The notes below the pieces were generated by a model. It made no database searches, was not told where the DNA came from, and saw only the letters and a program-made list of their open reading frames with translations. From NCBI GenBank assembly GCA_902363595.1, contig CABJAP010000013.1, forward strand, positions 1-64,000: DNA of 64,000 bases, given 5' to 3'. The first letter of the stretch is position 1. Every line of letters starts with the position of its first letter. Below, piece after piece: positions 19,315 through 28,132 of the stretch. Source of the DNA: Clostridia bacterium. Lineage in GTDB: Bacteria > Bacillota > Clostridia > Peptostreptococcales > Anaerovoracaceae. The translations under genes and the position numbers were made by a program.

Positions 19315-19332
19315 TTTGTACTACCTCTAACT

Positions 19333-19809
19333 TTATTTTTTTATGATGTCTAATATTTTATACGTAATGATTCCATCCGGAACTTCGACTGTTACTTCCT
19401 GTCCAGCCTTGTTGCCCAGCAGTGCCCTGCCCACCAGGGATTCATTGGAGATCTTTCCTTCAAACGGGTCTGCCTCTGTTGAGCCTACTATGGTAAACAT
19501 CTCTTCTTCTTTTGTATCTAAATCCTGTACTTTTACAGTCAGCCCTACGGTCACCTGGTCTCCAGCGAGTTCACTGTCATCGATGATCTTTGCTTTTCGA
19601 ATCATATTCTCCAGCTTGTTGATCTTCTCCTCCAGCTCAGCCTGTTCGTTCTTAGCAGCATCATAGTCCGCATTTTCGGATATATCCCCTTGTGCAATGG
19701 CATCTTTGAGTTTTTCTGCCACTTCCGCTCTTTTTACTGCGACAAGCTCCTCATGCTCCCTTACGATTTTATCGTATCCTTCTTTGGTTAACAGTATTTC
19801 TTCTGTCAT
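19333..19809 (-). CDS. greA: transcription elongation factor GreA
   Basis: A 158-residue GreA that rescues backtracked RNA polymerase by stimulating transcript cleavage. The N-terminal coiled coil carries the acidic tip (ISENADYDAAKNEQ), and the C-terminal globular domain ends in VPDGIITYKILDI. Size and layout are standard. AAAGGAG precedes the ATG, and a consensus promoter lies 37 bp upstream. The order greA-lysS is common in Firmicutes. Confidence 0.96.
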   Translation of the reverse strand: MTEEILLTKEGYDKIVREHEELVAVKRAEVAEKLKDAIAQGDISENADYDAAKNEQAELEEKINKLENMIRKAKIIDDSELAGDQVTVGLTVKVQDLDTKEEEMFTIVGSTEADPFEGKISNESLVGRALLGNKAGQEVTVEVPDGIITYKILDIIKK

Positions 19810-19845
19810 TCGTTAATCTCCTTTCGACCCATGTCATATCGTAAT

Positions 19846-19874
19846 ATTATAATGCGCAGAGCTTAAAATGTCAA
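19846..19874 (-). promoter_or_regulatory. greA-lysS promoter
   Basis: Minus-strand TTGACA, 17-bp spacer, TATAAT: a full match to both housekeeping boxes. Confidence 0.88.
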
Positions 19875-19879
19875 TGATT

Positions 19880-20260
19880 TGAGGGGACTTTACCGCGCTC
19901 ATACAGGACCATCTCTTCTAATTCTTCTTTATTCGATAATTTGTTCGATTCAGATCAAATTGGCGGGCGCTTTTTTCAGGGAAAATATGGTTGAGAAAGA
20001 TGTTTCTCTTAAGGTTATTGTGGCCGGTTGGCTGAGACAGTTCTGGCAACAGGGAAAGCCGTCCAATGTAATCAGACCCGCTTAGGGCGCATTGACTCAA
20101 ATCGGGAAAATTTTATTGAAAGGTTTTATTTTTTACGCAAAGTTGTGGGTTTGCGAGGTCTGATCTGGACAACTTGCGGCCTGCACAGCCTCAAGGCGAA
20201 TCTGAAAGCGCCTGGCCGTTGAAACCTGCGTAAATATTGAAATCTTTTTTTACTTTTTTC
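19880..20260 (+). other. gene-free region with a nested stem structure (candidate RNA)
   Basis: No gene is supported between greA and the response regulator. On the plus strand several perfect inverted repeats occur: TTTACGCA/TGCGTAAA (20132-20139, 20227-20234), AAGTTGT/ACAACTT (20140-20146, 20169-20175), CGGCC/GGCCG (20177-20181, 20214-20218) and AGGCG/CGCCT (20194-20198, 20209-20213). A seven-T run follows at 20245. CTGAGA (20032-20037) and CTGATCTGGA (20160-20169) recall the TPP riboswitch, but the P5 hairpin is missing and no thiamine gene follows. It may be a small RNA or leader. Confidence 0.35.
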
Positions 20261-20462
20261 CCAAAGCTCCCCACAGGGTCTCCACATCCTCTCTTCAAGC
20301 CGCAGCCGCTTCGCATCCCGGTAAACTTCTGTAATGTAAACTCACTTTCTTTTTAAACCGACCTTGTCTATCCGATGGTCAGAATAGCATACAATTTGAC
20401 CGCAATTTCACCATTCTACAAAACATGTGCTTTTATGCCCTAGTTTTTTCCAATCTAGGTTC

Positions 20463-20491
20463 TTGTAACACAACTCATTTTAAGGTAGAAT
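20463..20491 (+). promoter_or_regulatory. response regulator promoter
   Basis: TTGTAA, 17-bp spacer, TAGAAT; the -10 box ends 43 bp before the response-regulator start. Confidence 0.7.
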
Positions 20492-20534
20492 AAAAAAGCA
20501 TAAAGCATCTACAGCACCAAAAGGGAGGTCTTCA

Positions 20535-21245
20535 ATGTCACAAGACAAAATTATGGTTGTGGATAATGAAATGGAAATTATTCAGCTAATGAAGCTGTAT
20601 CTTTCAAGAGAAGGCTACGATGTGATCTGGACGACAGACAGCACGAAAGCGGCTGCGATGGCTCAGGAACAAAATCCGGATTTGATTTTGCTGGATGTGG
20701 TGATGCCCGGGCTTTCCGGGATTGAATTGTGCGGGAAAATCCGCGAATACAGCGATGTACCGATCCTCTTCGTCAGCTGCAAAGGCCAGGATATGGACAA
20801 AGTTCTGGGGCTGTCCATAGGCGGAGACGATTACATCACCAAGCCGTTCAGCCCAACCGAGCTGGTGGCGCGTGTCAAGGCCCATTTACGAAGAAGACAT
20901 TTAAGTAATTCCTCCGGCGGCATATCTGAGGAGCAGCGGAACATTCTTTCCGTAGGCCGTCTGGAGATCGATTTGTCCGCTCATACGGTAACGGTGGACG
21001 GTACGCCAGTTCATCTGACAGCCAAGGAATTCGAGCTCCTAGTGCTCTTATCCAAATATCCCAACCGTGTCTTTACTGGCAGACAGATTTTTGACAATCT
21101 CTGGGACACCTATGGAATTGACGACGATGTCCGTACAGTCATGGTACATATCAGCAATCTTCGAAAAAAAATTGAGCCCAATCCGGAGAAACCTCAATAT
21201 ATTTTAACGGTTCGGGGAGTCGGGTATAAATTGGTATCTCAATGA
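20535..21245 (+). CDS. OmpR-family response regulator (unpaired)
   Basis: A 236-residue response regulator: receiver domain (1-120) with phospho-acceptor Asp54, Ser81 and Lys103, and a winged-helix DNA-binding domain (about 140-235, ending VRGVGYKLVSQ). The acidic pair near the N-terminus reads Asp10-Asn11 instead of two acids, which may alter magnesium binding. GGGAGG precedes the ATG. No kinase gene is adjacent; the nearest is the lone histidine kinase at 29582-31381, which could be its partner. It converges on phnW and a terminator follows. Confidence 0.93.
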   Translation: MSQDKIMVVDNEMEIIQLMKLYLSREGYDVIWTTDSTKAAAMAQEQNPDLILLDVVMPGLSGIELCGKIREYSDVPILFVSCKGQDMDKVLGLSIGGDDYITKPFSPTELVARVKAHLRRRHLSNSSGGISEEQRNILSVGRLEIDLSAHTVTVDGTPVHLTAKEFELLVLLSKYPNRVFTGRQIFDNLWDTYGIDDDVRTVMVHISNLRKKIEPNPEKPQYILTVRGVGYKLVSQ

Positions 21246-21261
21246 TGTCTACGATCGAAAA

Positions 21262-21305
21262 GTCACAAAGAAAGCTGCCCGCAGGCAGCCCTCTTTGTGA
21301 GTGTT
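21262..21305. terminator. terminator between the response regulator and phnW
   Basis: A long stem CACAAAG..GCTGCC / GGCAGC..CTTTGTG (21264-21279 with 21284-21299) followed on the plus strand by GTGTTTT. It separates two converging genes. Confidence 0.75.
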
Positions 21306-21317
21306 TTAAAAATGTCT

Positions 21318-22451
21318 TTAATATTTCACAGGAACCTGTACGCCCATTGATTTGAGCCCTTCTTCGAGGCAAACGAAGAAATCGTCAACATCCTTTGGTA
21401 CGATGGTGCCCAGTGCACACAGTCTGAATGTCGGCAGGTCGGAAACCTTGCCCGGATAAATCGTGAACCCTCTCTCATATACATAGTCATGGATCGTGGT
21501 GAAGTCAAAGTTCGGGTCGTTTGGATACAGTACGGATACGACCAGTTTGGACTGCATCTCTCTTGGAATGATCGTCTGGAATCCCAATCTGTCGAGGCCC
21601 TTATAAATTGCTTCCCATAAGGACTGATGTCTTTCCCACTTGGCCTGTTCGCCAACTTCCCAGTATTCCTTGATCGCCTGCCGGGTCGCATAGATGGTCT
21701 GTACCGGAGGTGTGAAGTGCATTTCGCCCTTATTTTTGATGAAGTCATACTGCATATACAAATTGGTGTAGTAGGATCTGGTCGGATAGTCTTTTGACTC
21801 TTCCAATTTCGCCGTATTTCCGATTACATAGGACAAACCTGTCATGGACATGAGGCCCTTCTGAGCGGATGCCATGATAAAGTCCAGATTGTCTTTATCC
21901 ATGTCGATCGGTATCATTGCGTAAGTAGAAGTGGTATCAACGACCATGGTCTTATCATATTTATGGGCTACAGCGCCGATTTCCCGAATTGGATTCAGGA
22001 TACCGGTACCTGTCTCGTGGTGACAGCAGTATACAACTGCGATGTCCGGATCAGCTTTGATGGCTTCTTCCGCTTTTGCCACGTCGATGGGTTCTGTGAT
22101 CGGAAGCTTCAGGTTGATATGGTCCATATGATAGTATTGGGCAACTTCCGCGCCTCTTGCAGAGTATGCGCCGTTGTTGAGGATTAAAATCTTTTTCCCT
22201 GCAGGAACCAAGGAGCTGACGCAAGCGTCGATGTTGATGGTTCCGGAACCTGTAAATAATACGGCAGTGTATTTATTCAGATCACCATGAACAATTTTAA
22301 CCAGGTCTTCACCCATTTCCTTCATGATCTGACCGAATTCTTTTTCCCTAGGGCAGATATCAGGAACTACCTGTGCATACTTGACCGTATCAGTTGTCGT
22401 AGCAGGACCAGGGTTCAACAGTACATTTCTTTTTACTTTTGGATAATCCAT
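21318..22451 (-). CDS. phnW: 2-aminoethylphosphonate--pyruvate transaminase
   Basis: A class V PLP aminotransferase of 377 residues that converts 2-aminoethylphosphonate and pyruvate to phosphonoacetaldehyde and alanine. Seen are the N-terminal LLNPGPATTT, the cofactor-contact region FTGSGTINIDACVSSLV, Asp172 and the Schiff-base lysine Lys198 in ASAQKGL. Identity is supported by phnX two genes upstream. The start at 22451 has AAAGGAGG; an in-frame ATG at 22484 is rejected. Last gene of phnX-transporter-phnW. Confidence 0.92.
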   Translation of the reverse strand: MDYPKVKRNVLLNPGPATTTDTVKYAQVVPDICPREKEFGQIMKEMGEDLVKIVHGDLNKYTAVLFTGSGTINIDACVSSLVPAGKKILILNNGAYSARGAEVAQYYHMDHINLKLPITEPIDVAKAEEAIKADPDIAVVYCCHHETGTGILNPIREIGAVAHKYDKTMVVDTTSTYAMIPIDMDKDNLDFIMASAQKGLMSMTGLSYVIGNTAKLEESKDYPTRSYYTNLYMQYDFIKNKGEMHFTPPVQTIYATRQAIKEYWEVGEQAKWERHQSLWEAIYKGLDRLGFQTIIPREMQSKLVVSVLYPNDPNFDFTTIHDYVYERGFTIYPGKVSDLPTFRLCALGTIVPKDVDDFFVCLEEGLKSMGVQVPVKY

Positions 22452-22504
22452 TTTTCTTCCTCCTTTATACTTAAGTTCTAACAAACCAGTTACCTTAACG
22501 ATGA

Positions 22505-23839
22505 TTATACTGTTTTTTCTGTATTCTTTTTATTCAGGCCCCATCCGGCAGCGATGGAAATTACGATGATCGCGATGCATACGCCGGCGATAGCTGTGAA
22601 TACCAAATTCCAGTTGCCGCTGCTTGTGAGCATACTTCCAAAGTAAATTGCCTGAACAGACGCCCCCAGATATGCAAAACAGTCCAGTATACCTGCTGCG
22701 GTTCCAGCAAAGGCTCTTCCGCCTACGTCTGTAGCATAGGCCCAAACCAGACCATTAATCGCATAGATGAAAAATCCTGCGATGAACAGCAGTGCGCCTG
22801 CCAGAACACCTGGTTCAACAGTTCTGAAAAAGAATACGGTTGCGCCTGAAACTGCTGCACAGATAATTACCATAGGAAGCCTATTGTCAGAGAAAAATTT
22901 ATCTGACAGCCATGGAATAACAAATGTTCCAAAAGCCATTCCCAGCGGCAGCAGAACGGTACCTAATGCGCCGTCTTCAATGTCCACGCCGAAATTTTCT
23001 ACATAATATGTAGGAACCCAGTTCAAAAGGCCATATCTTGCTATGCTGGCCCCAGCTATAATCAGCAGCCAGCAATCGAATCTCCACATCTTGAAAAGAT
23101 GAGCATAAGGATAAAGTTTGCCTTTTTCCTTAACCAATTGCATTAATTCCTCATCCTGCTGGTTCCTCTTGGCATTGCTGTCCACATATTCTTTCAGCCC
23201 AATCTTAGATGGGCTATCTTTACAAATGAATTTGTAAGCGATGCCGGCAATTACCATGAATACCACCGGCAGAATGAATCCGGCTTTCCATCCGAACCCC
23301 GGCATGATGATAAATGCAAGGGATACGGTAAGAGCGGCCAGTACTTGCCCGAATCCGGAAAATGCGTTTGCAAATCCTGTGGCAAACCCGCGCTTGTTGC
23401 CGGGCCACCATTTGGAAAGAAGCGCCATTCCAGGCGACCACAGCATAGACTGGGCGTATCCATTTATACCCCAGAGAATAGCGATGATCACAAGGCTGGA
23501 TTGGAATCCAATCAGCAAATTGGCCGCAGCGGACATAAACATCCCGACAACAATGAATCTGTTTACACCGAAAATTTCTCCAAGTCTTCCATTAAATAAA
23601 TGTCCGATACCATAGGTCCAGAACAGTACTGACGATAAAATCCCCAAATCCAACTTTGTCCAGCCCTCTTCCTCTATCATCGCAGGCATTACATACGAGA
23701 GGTTCTGCCGGCCGCAGTAGAGGATACAGTACAAAACTGAGAAGGCCAATAACACGATCCAAGAATTTTTATTAAAAAGTTTATACTCTTCCGGAGTATA
23801 GCCTAATGTATCCACAACTTTTTTCTCTTTGTTTTCCAT
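22505..23839 (-). CDS. OPA-family MFS transporter in the phosphonate cluster
   Basis: A 444-residue transporter with about 12 membrane segments, of the organophosphate:phosphate antiporter (GlpT/UhpT-like) MFS branch. The N-terminal segment has the family-type CGRQNLSYVMPAM, and RYGLLNWVPTYY is shared with the second copy at 28206. It lies between phnX and phnW, which makes 2-aminoethylphosphonate or a related phosphonate its likely substrate; this is inferred from context only. The start at 23839 has AGGAGG seven bases upstream, better than the TTG at 23845. Confidence 0.85.
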   Translation of the reverse strand: MENKEKKVVDTLGYTPEEYKLFNKNSWIVLLAFSVLYCILYCGRQNLSYVMPAMIEEEGWTKLDLGILSSVLFWTYGIGHLFNGRLGEIFGVNRFIVVGMFMSAAANLLIGFQSSLVIIAILWGINGYAQSMLWSPGMALLSKWWPGNKRGFATGFANAFSGFGQVLAALTVSLAFIIMPGFGWKAGFILPVVFMVIAGIAYKFICKDSPSKIGLKEYVDSNAKRNQQDEELMQLVKEKGKLYPYAHLFKMWRFDCWLLIIAGASIARYGLLNWVPTYYVENFGVDIEDGALGTVLLPLGMAFGTFVIPWLSDKFFSDNRLPMVIICAAVSGATVFFFRTVEPGVLAGALLFIAGFFIYAINGLVWAYATDVGGRAFAGTAAGILDCFAYLGASVQAIYFGSMLTSSGNWNLVFTAIAGVCIAIIVISIAAGWGLNKKNTEKTV

Positions 23840-23898
23840 TAGCAATCCTCCTACTTTCTACCTTAAAAATCAATCAATAATTCCACTTTACATGAAAG

Positions 23899-23939
23899 CG
23901 AGGCACTCCCTCATGCGACTGGAGTGCGGGAGTGCCTCG
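23899..23939 (-). terminator. 12-bp-stem hairpin after phnX
   Basis: CGAGGCACTCCC (23899-23910) pairs perfectly with GGGAGTGCCTCG (23928-23939). No T-run follows on the minus strand, so it may be a stabilising or attenuating hairpin between phnX and the transporter rather than a full terminator. The loop repeats a GGAGTGC motif, allowing an alternative fold. Confidence 0.5.
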
Positions 23940-23953
23940 TTGGTAAGCTAAAC

Positions 23954-24799
23954 TTAAATTGTCTCGATGATGCCCTGTCCCGGTCTTTCGCCTCTTCTAA
24001 GTCTCGGTTCGATCTGTCCGAAGATGATTTCTGGAACATATCCTACGTGCGGTACGAGGAAGTCAGGCTTTGAAGCCGCTAACTCGTCATATGTATTTGA
24101 GCCGGATGCATAAAGACCAATGGTCCATGCGCCTGCGTTGTTACCGCATTTCATACCAGCTGCCGTATCATCAATTTTTACTACTGCTTCGCAAGGAATA
24201 GCCTTCTTCGTGATCTCATAAGCCTGCAGCATGCAGTCATATACCATGAACGGAGCCGGTCTGCCCGGAACCTTTTCAGCGTTGGTTACTACGTCAAACT
24301 TCATGCCGAATTTTTCTTCCAGCATCTTGTTCAGTGCGATGGAGTCTTCCTGATAGTATCCAGTATCACAACCGATCAGGATTCCAGCTTCACGCAGTTT
24401 GTCGATACATTCAACAGCTCCTGGGATTGGTTTTGCTAAATCTTCGTCAACAATGTATTTGCTCATCAGTGGACGGAACGCTGCAAGTACGTTATCAAAG
24501 TCATCTTCGTTCCAAGGACGTCCGTATTTTTCTTCCCACTGTGCGGAAACTTCCGGCAGGCTCAGCAGCATTCTCAGGTGAGTTGGTTTGAAGTTACCCA
24601 TCGGCTTTCTGATTGTAGCCCAGTCACATTCGATGCCGAACTGCTGTAATGCTTCGTAGAAAGGTACAACCGGTGCTTTACATCCTCTCAGGTCATCCAG
24701 TGCCCATCTGTTTCTCAGGTCTCCAGGGCCATCGCAAAATGTTCCTGCTGTGTCCAGTACGGCTAATTCGATCTTTCCTGTGTAACGTCTGTTATACAT
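23954..24799 (-). CDS. phnX: phosphonoacetaldehyde hydrolase
   Basis: A HAD-superfamily enzyme of 281 residues that cleaves phosphonoacetaldehyde to acetaldehyde and phosphate. The nucleophile is Asp16 in LDTAGT, with the D-x-A pattern of phosphonatase. The Schiff-base lysine maps to Lys71 in RKPMGNFKPTH, matching the family's MxxxKxxH pattern. CDTGYYQED and KIDDTAAGMKCGNNAG match the later HAD motifs. The sequence is more divergent than the Bacillus or Salmonella enzymes, but the special lysine is kept. AAAGGAGG precedes the ATG. It heads the run phnX-transporter-phnW. Confidence 0.88.
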   Translation of the reverse strand: MYNRRYTGKIELAVLDTAGTFCDGPGDLRNRWALDDLRGCKAPVVPFYEALQQFGIECDWATIRKPMGNFKPTHLRMLLSLPEVSAQWEEKYGRPWNEDDFDNVLAAFRPLMSKYIVDEDLAKPIPGAVECIDKLREAGILIGCDTGYYQEDSIALNKMLEEKFGMKFDVVTNAEKVPGRPAPFMVYDCMLQAYEITKKAIPCEAVVKIDDTAAGMKCGNNAGAWTIGLYASGSNTYDELAASKPDFLVPHVGYVPEIIFGQIEPRLRRGERPGQGIIETI

Positions 24800-24854
24800 G
24801 TTTGTTCCTCCTTTAAAATAATGGTGATTTCCATTTCATTAACTTTGTTTTTGT

Positions 24855-24864
24855 TTATGTCTAT
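24855..24864 (-). promoter_or_regulatory. shared TTATGTCTAT motif upstream of phnX
   Basis: The ten bases TTATGTCTAT (plus strand) lie 55 bp before phnX and recur at 28147-28156 before the HyuA-like gene. They may be a common regulator site. Confidence 0.35.
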
Positions 24865-24975
24865 ACTATAACCGACCCGTTTAAAGTCCCCATCAAGATA
24901 ACCTTTAGCTTTGTATAAGGAATTCTAAAGATTCGTTAAAGAGTGAATAGTCTGAAATTATTTGCTTACAAAGAA

Positions 24976-25020
24976 AAACGCTCCAAGGGGCAAGTTTCCT
25001 CGCTTCCTGAAGCGTTCAAG
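24976..25020 (-). terminator. terminator after the HAD phosphatase gene
   Basis: Minus strand: an imperfect stem AACGCTTCAGG / CCTTGGAGCGTT followed by TTTTC, beginning about 20 bases past the stop codon. Confidence 0.55.
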
Positions 25021-25040
25021 CGTCTTTTCCGGCATAATCC

Positions 25041-25685
25041 CTACAACCTAAATCCATCCAAGGTTTTTACATATCGGCTGCATAATGCCTTAATTTGATC
25101 TTCATTAATACCTTCACTTTGATCATAAACACCTACTACATAATACCCGGCAGCGGCAGCAGTCTTTACAGCATGCAGCGCGTCCTCAAAAATAACGGTA
25201 CTGTCCCTGCTGGTCCCCATCAGCTCCGCGGCTCGATCGTACACCAGAGGGTGATCTTTGCCACGGCCCACATCGCCGCAGGTAACAACATGGGAAAAGT
25301 AGCCGGAAACGCTCAGCCGGTCTAAAACCATAGTCACAATATCGCGGGGCGACGAACTGGCCACAGATAGGACAAGTTCCTCCTCCTTCAACCGCTTCAG
25401 TAAATCTCTAACTCCGGGTTTTAAGGTTACGTTTGTTCGATATTCCTCCTCTACGATCCTGTTAAAGCCTTGGAGTATTTCATCGATCTGTTGGGTTATG
25501 CCGTATTCTTCTTGAAACAATTCCGCCGCCTGTACCAGGCTGAGAGGCCGAAGCCGCTTCTTGAGATCGGGCTTGGGGACCTTTCCCTGCTGCTTTAAGT
25601 AGGTAATGCCAGTTGTATCCCAAATATACATGGAGTCGGTCAGCGTGCCGTCCATGTCAAAAATGGCGCCTTTAAAACGTTTCAT
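25041..25685 (-). CDS. HAD-family phosphatase (beta-phosphoglucomutase-like)
   Basis: A 214-residue HAD subfamily IA hydrolase with an inserted helical cap. Motif I is FDMDGTLTDS, motif II SVASSS, motif III is around GRGKDHP, and motif IV IFEDALHAV. Such enzymes dephosphorylate small sugars or related compounds; the substrate cannot be read from sequence. It sits between phnX and the HyuA-like gene but has its own promoter and terminator. AAAGGAG precedes the ATG. Confidence 0.85.
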   Translation of the reverse strand: MKRFKGAIFDMDGTLTDSMYIWDTTGITYLKQQGKVPKPDLKKRLRPLSLVQAAELFQEEYGITQQIDEILQGFNRIVEEEYRTNVTLKPGVRDLLKRLKEEELVLSVASSSPRDIVTMVLDRLSVSGYFSHVVTCGDVGRGKDHPLVYDRAAELMGTSRDSTVIFEDALHAVKTAAAAGYYVVGVYDQSEGINEDQIKALCSRYVKTLDGFRL

Positions 25686-25720
25686 CGGTGGAGTCTCCTT
25701 TTTTCTTAGTAGATGCCTTT

Positions 25721-25749
25721 ATTATAGCCTGCATATCGCGATGCAGCAA
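25721..25749 (-). promoter_or_regulatory. promoter of the HAD phosphatase gene
   Basis: Minus-strand TTGCTG, 17-bp spacer, TATAAT, about 35 bp before the ATG. Confidence 0.6.
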
Positions 25750-25798
25750 GTTTGAGCGATAGGACGGGAGCTTCTTCTTGAGGCGGGTGGGAGCGGGC

Positions 25799-25868
25799 TT
25801 TGGCGGGCTGCCTTGGCGGACCAGATTTGGACGGACTGGTTGGGTGAGGCAGGTTTCGGCGGACCGGC
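25799..25868. repeat. degenerate 14-bp GC-rich tandem repeat
   Basis: Five imperfect units of 13-15 bp (TTTGGCGGGCTGCC, TTGGCGGACCAGA, TTTGGACGGACTGG, TTGGGTGAGGCAGG, TTTCGGCGGACCGGC) in a 400-bp gene-free stretch. It is more GC-rich than the surroundings. Function is unknown. Confidence 0.5.
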
Positions 25869-26021
25869 AGCGATGCCGGCTATCAGATAAAACTTTTTTC
25901 AGGGCGGATTTTGATAGTTTTCCGCTTATTTCGAGTTGAATTTTGACACTCTGCCAAGGAGCATCTCCGATTTTGGCAATCCGACCGGAGCCGCCCGCAA
26001 ATATAAGCGCATTCATCAAAG

Positions 26022-26047
26022 CAAAAACCGCCCAAAAAGCGGCGGAT
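26022..26047 (-). terminator. terminator after the HyuA-like gene
   Basis: Minus strand CCGCC / GGCGG (26041-26045 with 26028-26032) followed by TTTTT. It lies about 100 bases past the stop codon. Confidence 0.55.
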
Positions 26048-26149
26048 TTTGCTCTGATAAAAGGGTGTCCTCGGACTGACATTCCGATGACCAGTATTGT
26101 GAAAAGGGGCAAATTATTGAGTTTAGCTGCATTAATAATTAGGATCTTT

Positions 26150-28102
26150 TTAAAACGCGGAACCTGCTCCAGTGATGACCATTTTTGTCCCCATGTAGAC
26201 CTTGGGTTCATTCTCCTTGGTTTCAACCATGATATCCGACGGTTTTTCTTCAATGGACCAAGTATTACAGCCGGCATCCATTAGCTGATGCTCGATATAT
26301 TTGCGGCCTTCATGTATGGCATAGAACATGGCTTCGTCTTTGCTTCCATATATGAAACGCTCCCATGGGGTATTGAGGATATACTGATCTTCGTCCAGGC
26401 TGATCAAAAGCTCCACAGTAGCAGTTACTTTTCCCACCGCCGCCCCATATGCATTTGCCACATCCGCATCTTGCGGAACAATCACCTCTGCATTTAACAG
26501 CTTGCCGGCATCATAGGTCCATGCGCATGCCGGAGCCCCGATCGCTACGATCGGCTTGCTAAGGTGAAACCTGGGACTTAACAGAACACCCCGGTCTTTG
26601 CGCAGTGCCGCTTCAATCAGGAACATAGCTTCCGGACTTTCGGTAAAGGTAAAATCCTCTCCCTCAAAATCAGCAGCGCTCTGGATACAGGTCATGGCTA
26701 GTTTGGTGTGGATTGCGTTTTCGACCATCTTTACGAATTTGCCTACTGGCATTTCTTTTCTTCTGGCCAAAATTTCCACACCCGCCTGGGACAAGTCCCG
26801 GTTCCATTGGTTGTACTTGCCCTGGACGTGGAGAATATCCGTTGGTGTAACAGATATTCTCGCCAGGATCCCGGATTCAACCAATGGAGTTAAATCTATC
26901 GTTTCAGGGTCCTCCCCAATGGCCCTCGCCAAATACGTCAGGCTATGAGGCCCGCCCTGAAGCTTTTCCAAGATCTTTTTTTCATGAGCCGGCGCATCCT
27001 TCGCCAGCTGTCCGCCTACATACATAAAACAATCGGCTTCCTGCTGGGAATAGGTTTTTAATTCGCCGACCCGTTTGAAACTTTGCAGCTCATGTACCAG
27101 CTGCGGATACTCCATGCCGATCACACACAGCGGCCATACTTTCTGCGGTCCGATCTGAACATTTCCCTTTTTGTCCAGATAAATCCGGCTGTCGCCGCCC
27201 AGACCGAAGGTTGAAATTTCTACAGCCTTAACTCTCGTCCGCCAGCCGCCTACTCTAGCGCCTTCCTTCTTTATTTTTACCGAACCTTCCGATACGTTGG
27301 CGATATCAGTCGTGGTTCCGCCCATATCCAGAACAAGGCCATCTCGTTTCCCTGTGAGTGCCAGTCCCCCGATCACGCTGGCTGCCGGGCCTGAGAGAAT
27401 CGTATCGATGGGCCGTTCCTTTGCCATGGCTTCGGTCATCAAGGTGCCGTCGCCTTTTACGATCATAATCGCTGCATAAATGTTCTTTTCATGCAGTACC
27501 TTTTTTGTGGATTTAAGAAGTCCATCGATGATGGGAATCAATCTGCCGTTGAGTACAGCGGTTATGGTCCTGTGATAAAATCCCAGCGCCGATGTCAGCT
27601 GATGAGCGCAGACAACCGGAACGCCCAAAACCTCGTCTGCAATCCGTTTTATTTCCTTTTCGTGCTTCGGGTTGCGCACGCTGGCATACCCGGATACAGC
27701 CAAGGCGTCCACACGGCCTTTCATTTTTGACAAGGCTTCCCGTACCTCCTTGGGGTCCGGGTCTTCCTGCAGGCGGCCCATAATATCGAATCTGCCTTTC
27801 ACTTTGACTGCGATTTCCGCAGGAACGTCTTCATCCAGTTCCGTTCCCATGTAAATCAATCCCACAGAAGCGCCCCGTCCTTCCACAATGGCATTGGTAG
27901 CCAGCGTCGTCGAAAGAGACACCAGACTAATGTCTTCCATTTTGTCAAAATCCAGATTGTCGATGCAGTTTTTAATGCCAATGGTTAAATCTTCTTTTGT
28001 GGTCAGCGCTTTTGCCTTGCAGACAATTTTACGCTCCGAAGAATTTACGATGACTCCGTCGGTATAGGTTCCACCCGTATCCATTCCCAATATAAAAGAC
28101 AT
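26150..28102 (-). CDS. hydantoinase/oxoprolinase A-family protein
   Basis: A 650-residue member of the HyuA/oxoprolinase family, an ATP-dependent actin-like fold. The N-terminal GMDTGGTYTDGV and the later LDMGGTTTDIA are the phosphate-binding loops; GAPACAWTY and VANAYGAAVG follow. HyuA proteins normally pair with HyuB to hydrolyse cyclic amides, or act with acetone carboxylase-type partners, but no HyuB is present here. It lies 103 bases behind the second OPA transporter on the same strand. AAGGAG precedes the ATG. The reaction is unknown. Confidence 0.85.
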   Translation of the reverse strand: MSFILGMDTGGTYTDGVIVNSSERKIVCKAKALTTKEDLTIGIKNCIDNLDFDKMEDISLVSLSTTLATNAIVEGRGASVGLIYMGTELDEDVPAEIAVKVKGRFDIMGRLQEDPDPKEVREALSKMKGRVDALAVSGYASVRNPKHEKEIKRIADEVLGVPVVCAHQLTSALGFYHRTITAVLNGRLIPIIDGLLKSTKKVLHEKNIYAAIMIVKGDGTLMTEAMAKERPIDTILSGPAASVIGGLALTGKRDGLVLDMGGTTTDIANVSEGSVKIKKEGARVGGWRTRVKAVEISTFGLGGDSRIYLDKKGNVQIGPQKVWPLCVIGMEYPQLVHELQSFKRVGELKTYSQQEADCFMYVGGQLAKDAPAHEKKILEKLQGGPHSLTYLARAIGEDPETIDLTPLVESGILARISVTPTDILHVQGKYNQWNRDLSQAGVEILARRKEMPVGKFVKMVENAIHTKLAMTCIQSAADFEGEDFTFTESPEAMFLIEAALRKDRGVLLSPRFHLSKPIVAIGAPACAWTYDAGKLLNAEVIVPQDADVANAYGAAVGKVTATVELLISLDEDQYILNTPWERFIYGSKDEAMFYAIHEGRKYIEHQLMDAGCNTWSIEEKPSDIMVETKENEPKVYMGTKMVITGAGSAF

Positions 28103-28132
28103 AATCGGCTCCTTCCATGATCTTTGATGGGT

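Noticed and set aside
19880..19910. T-box leader (tttaccgcg resembles the T-box core)
   Set aside because: No specifier or full T-box sequence and the next plus-strand gene is not an aminoacyl-tRNA synthetase or amino-acid gene.
20032..20190. TPP riboswitch
   Set aside because: Two short motif pieces are present, but the P5 hairpin and the conserved 3' part are missing and no thiamine gene follows; kept only as a structured-RNA candidate.
25672..26277. 201-codon minus-strand frame over the gene-free stretch
   Set aside because: It overlaps the HyuA-like end and the HAD start, has no ribosome site, and its product has no recognisable domain.
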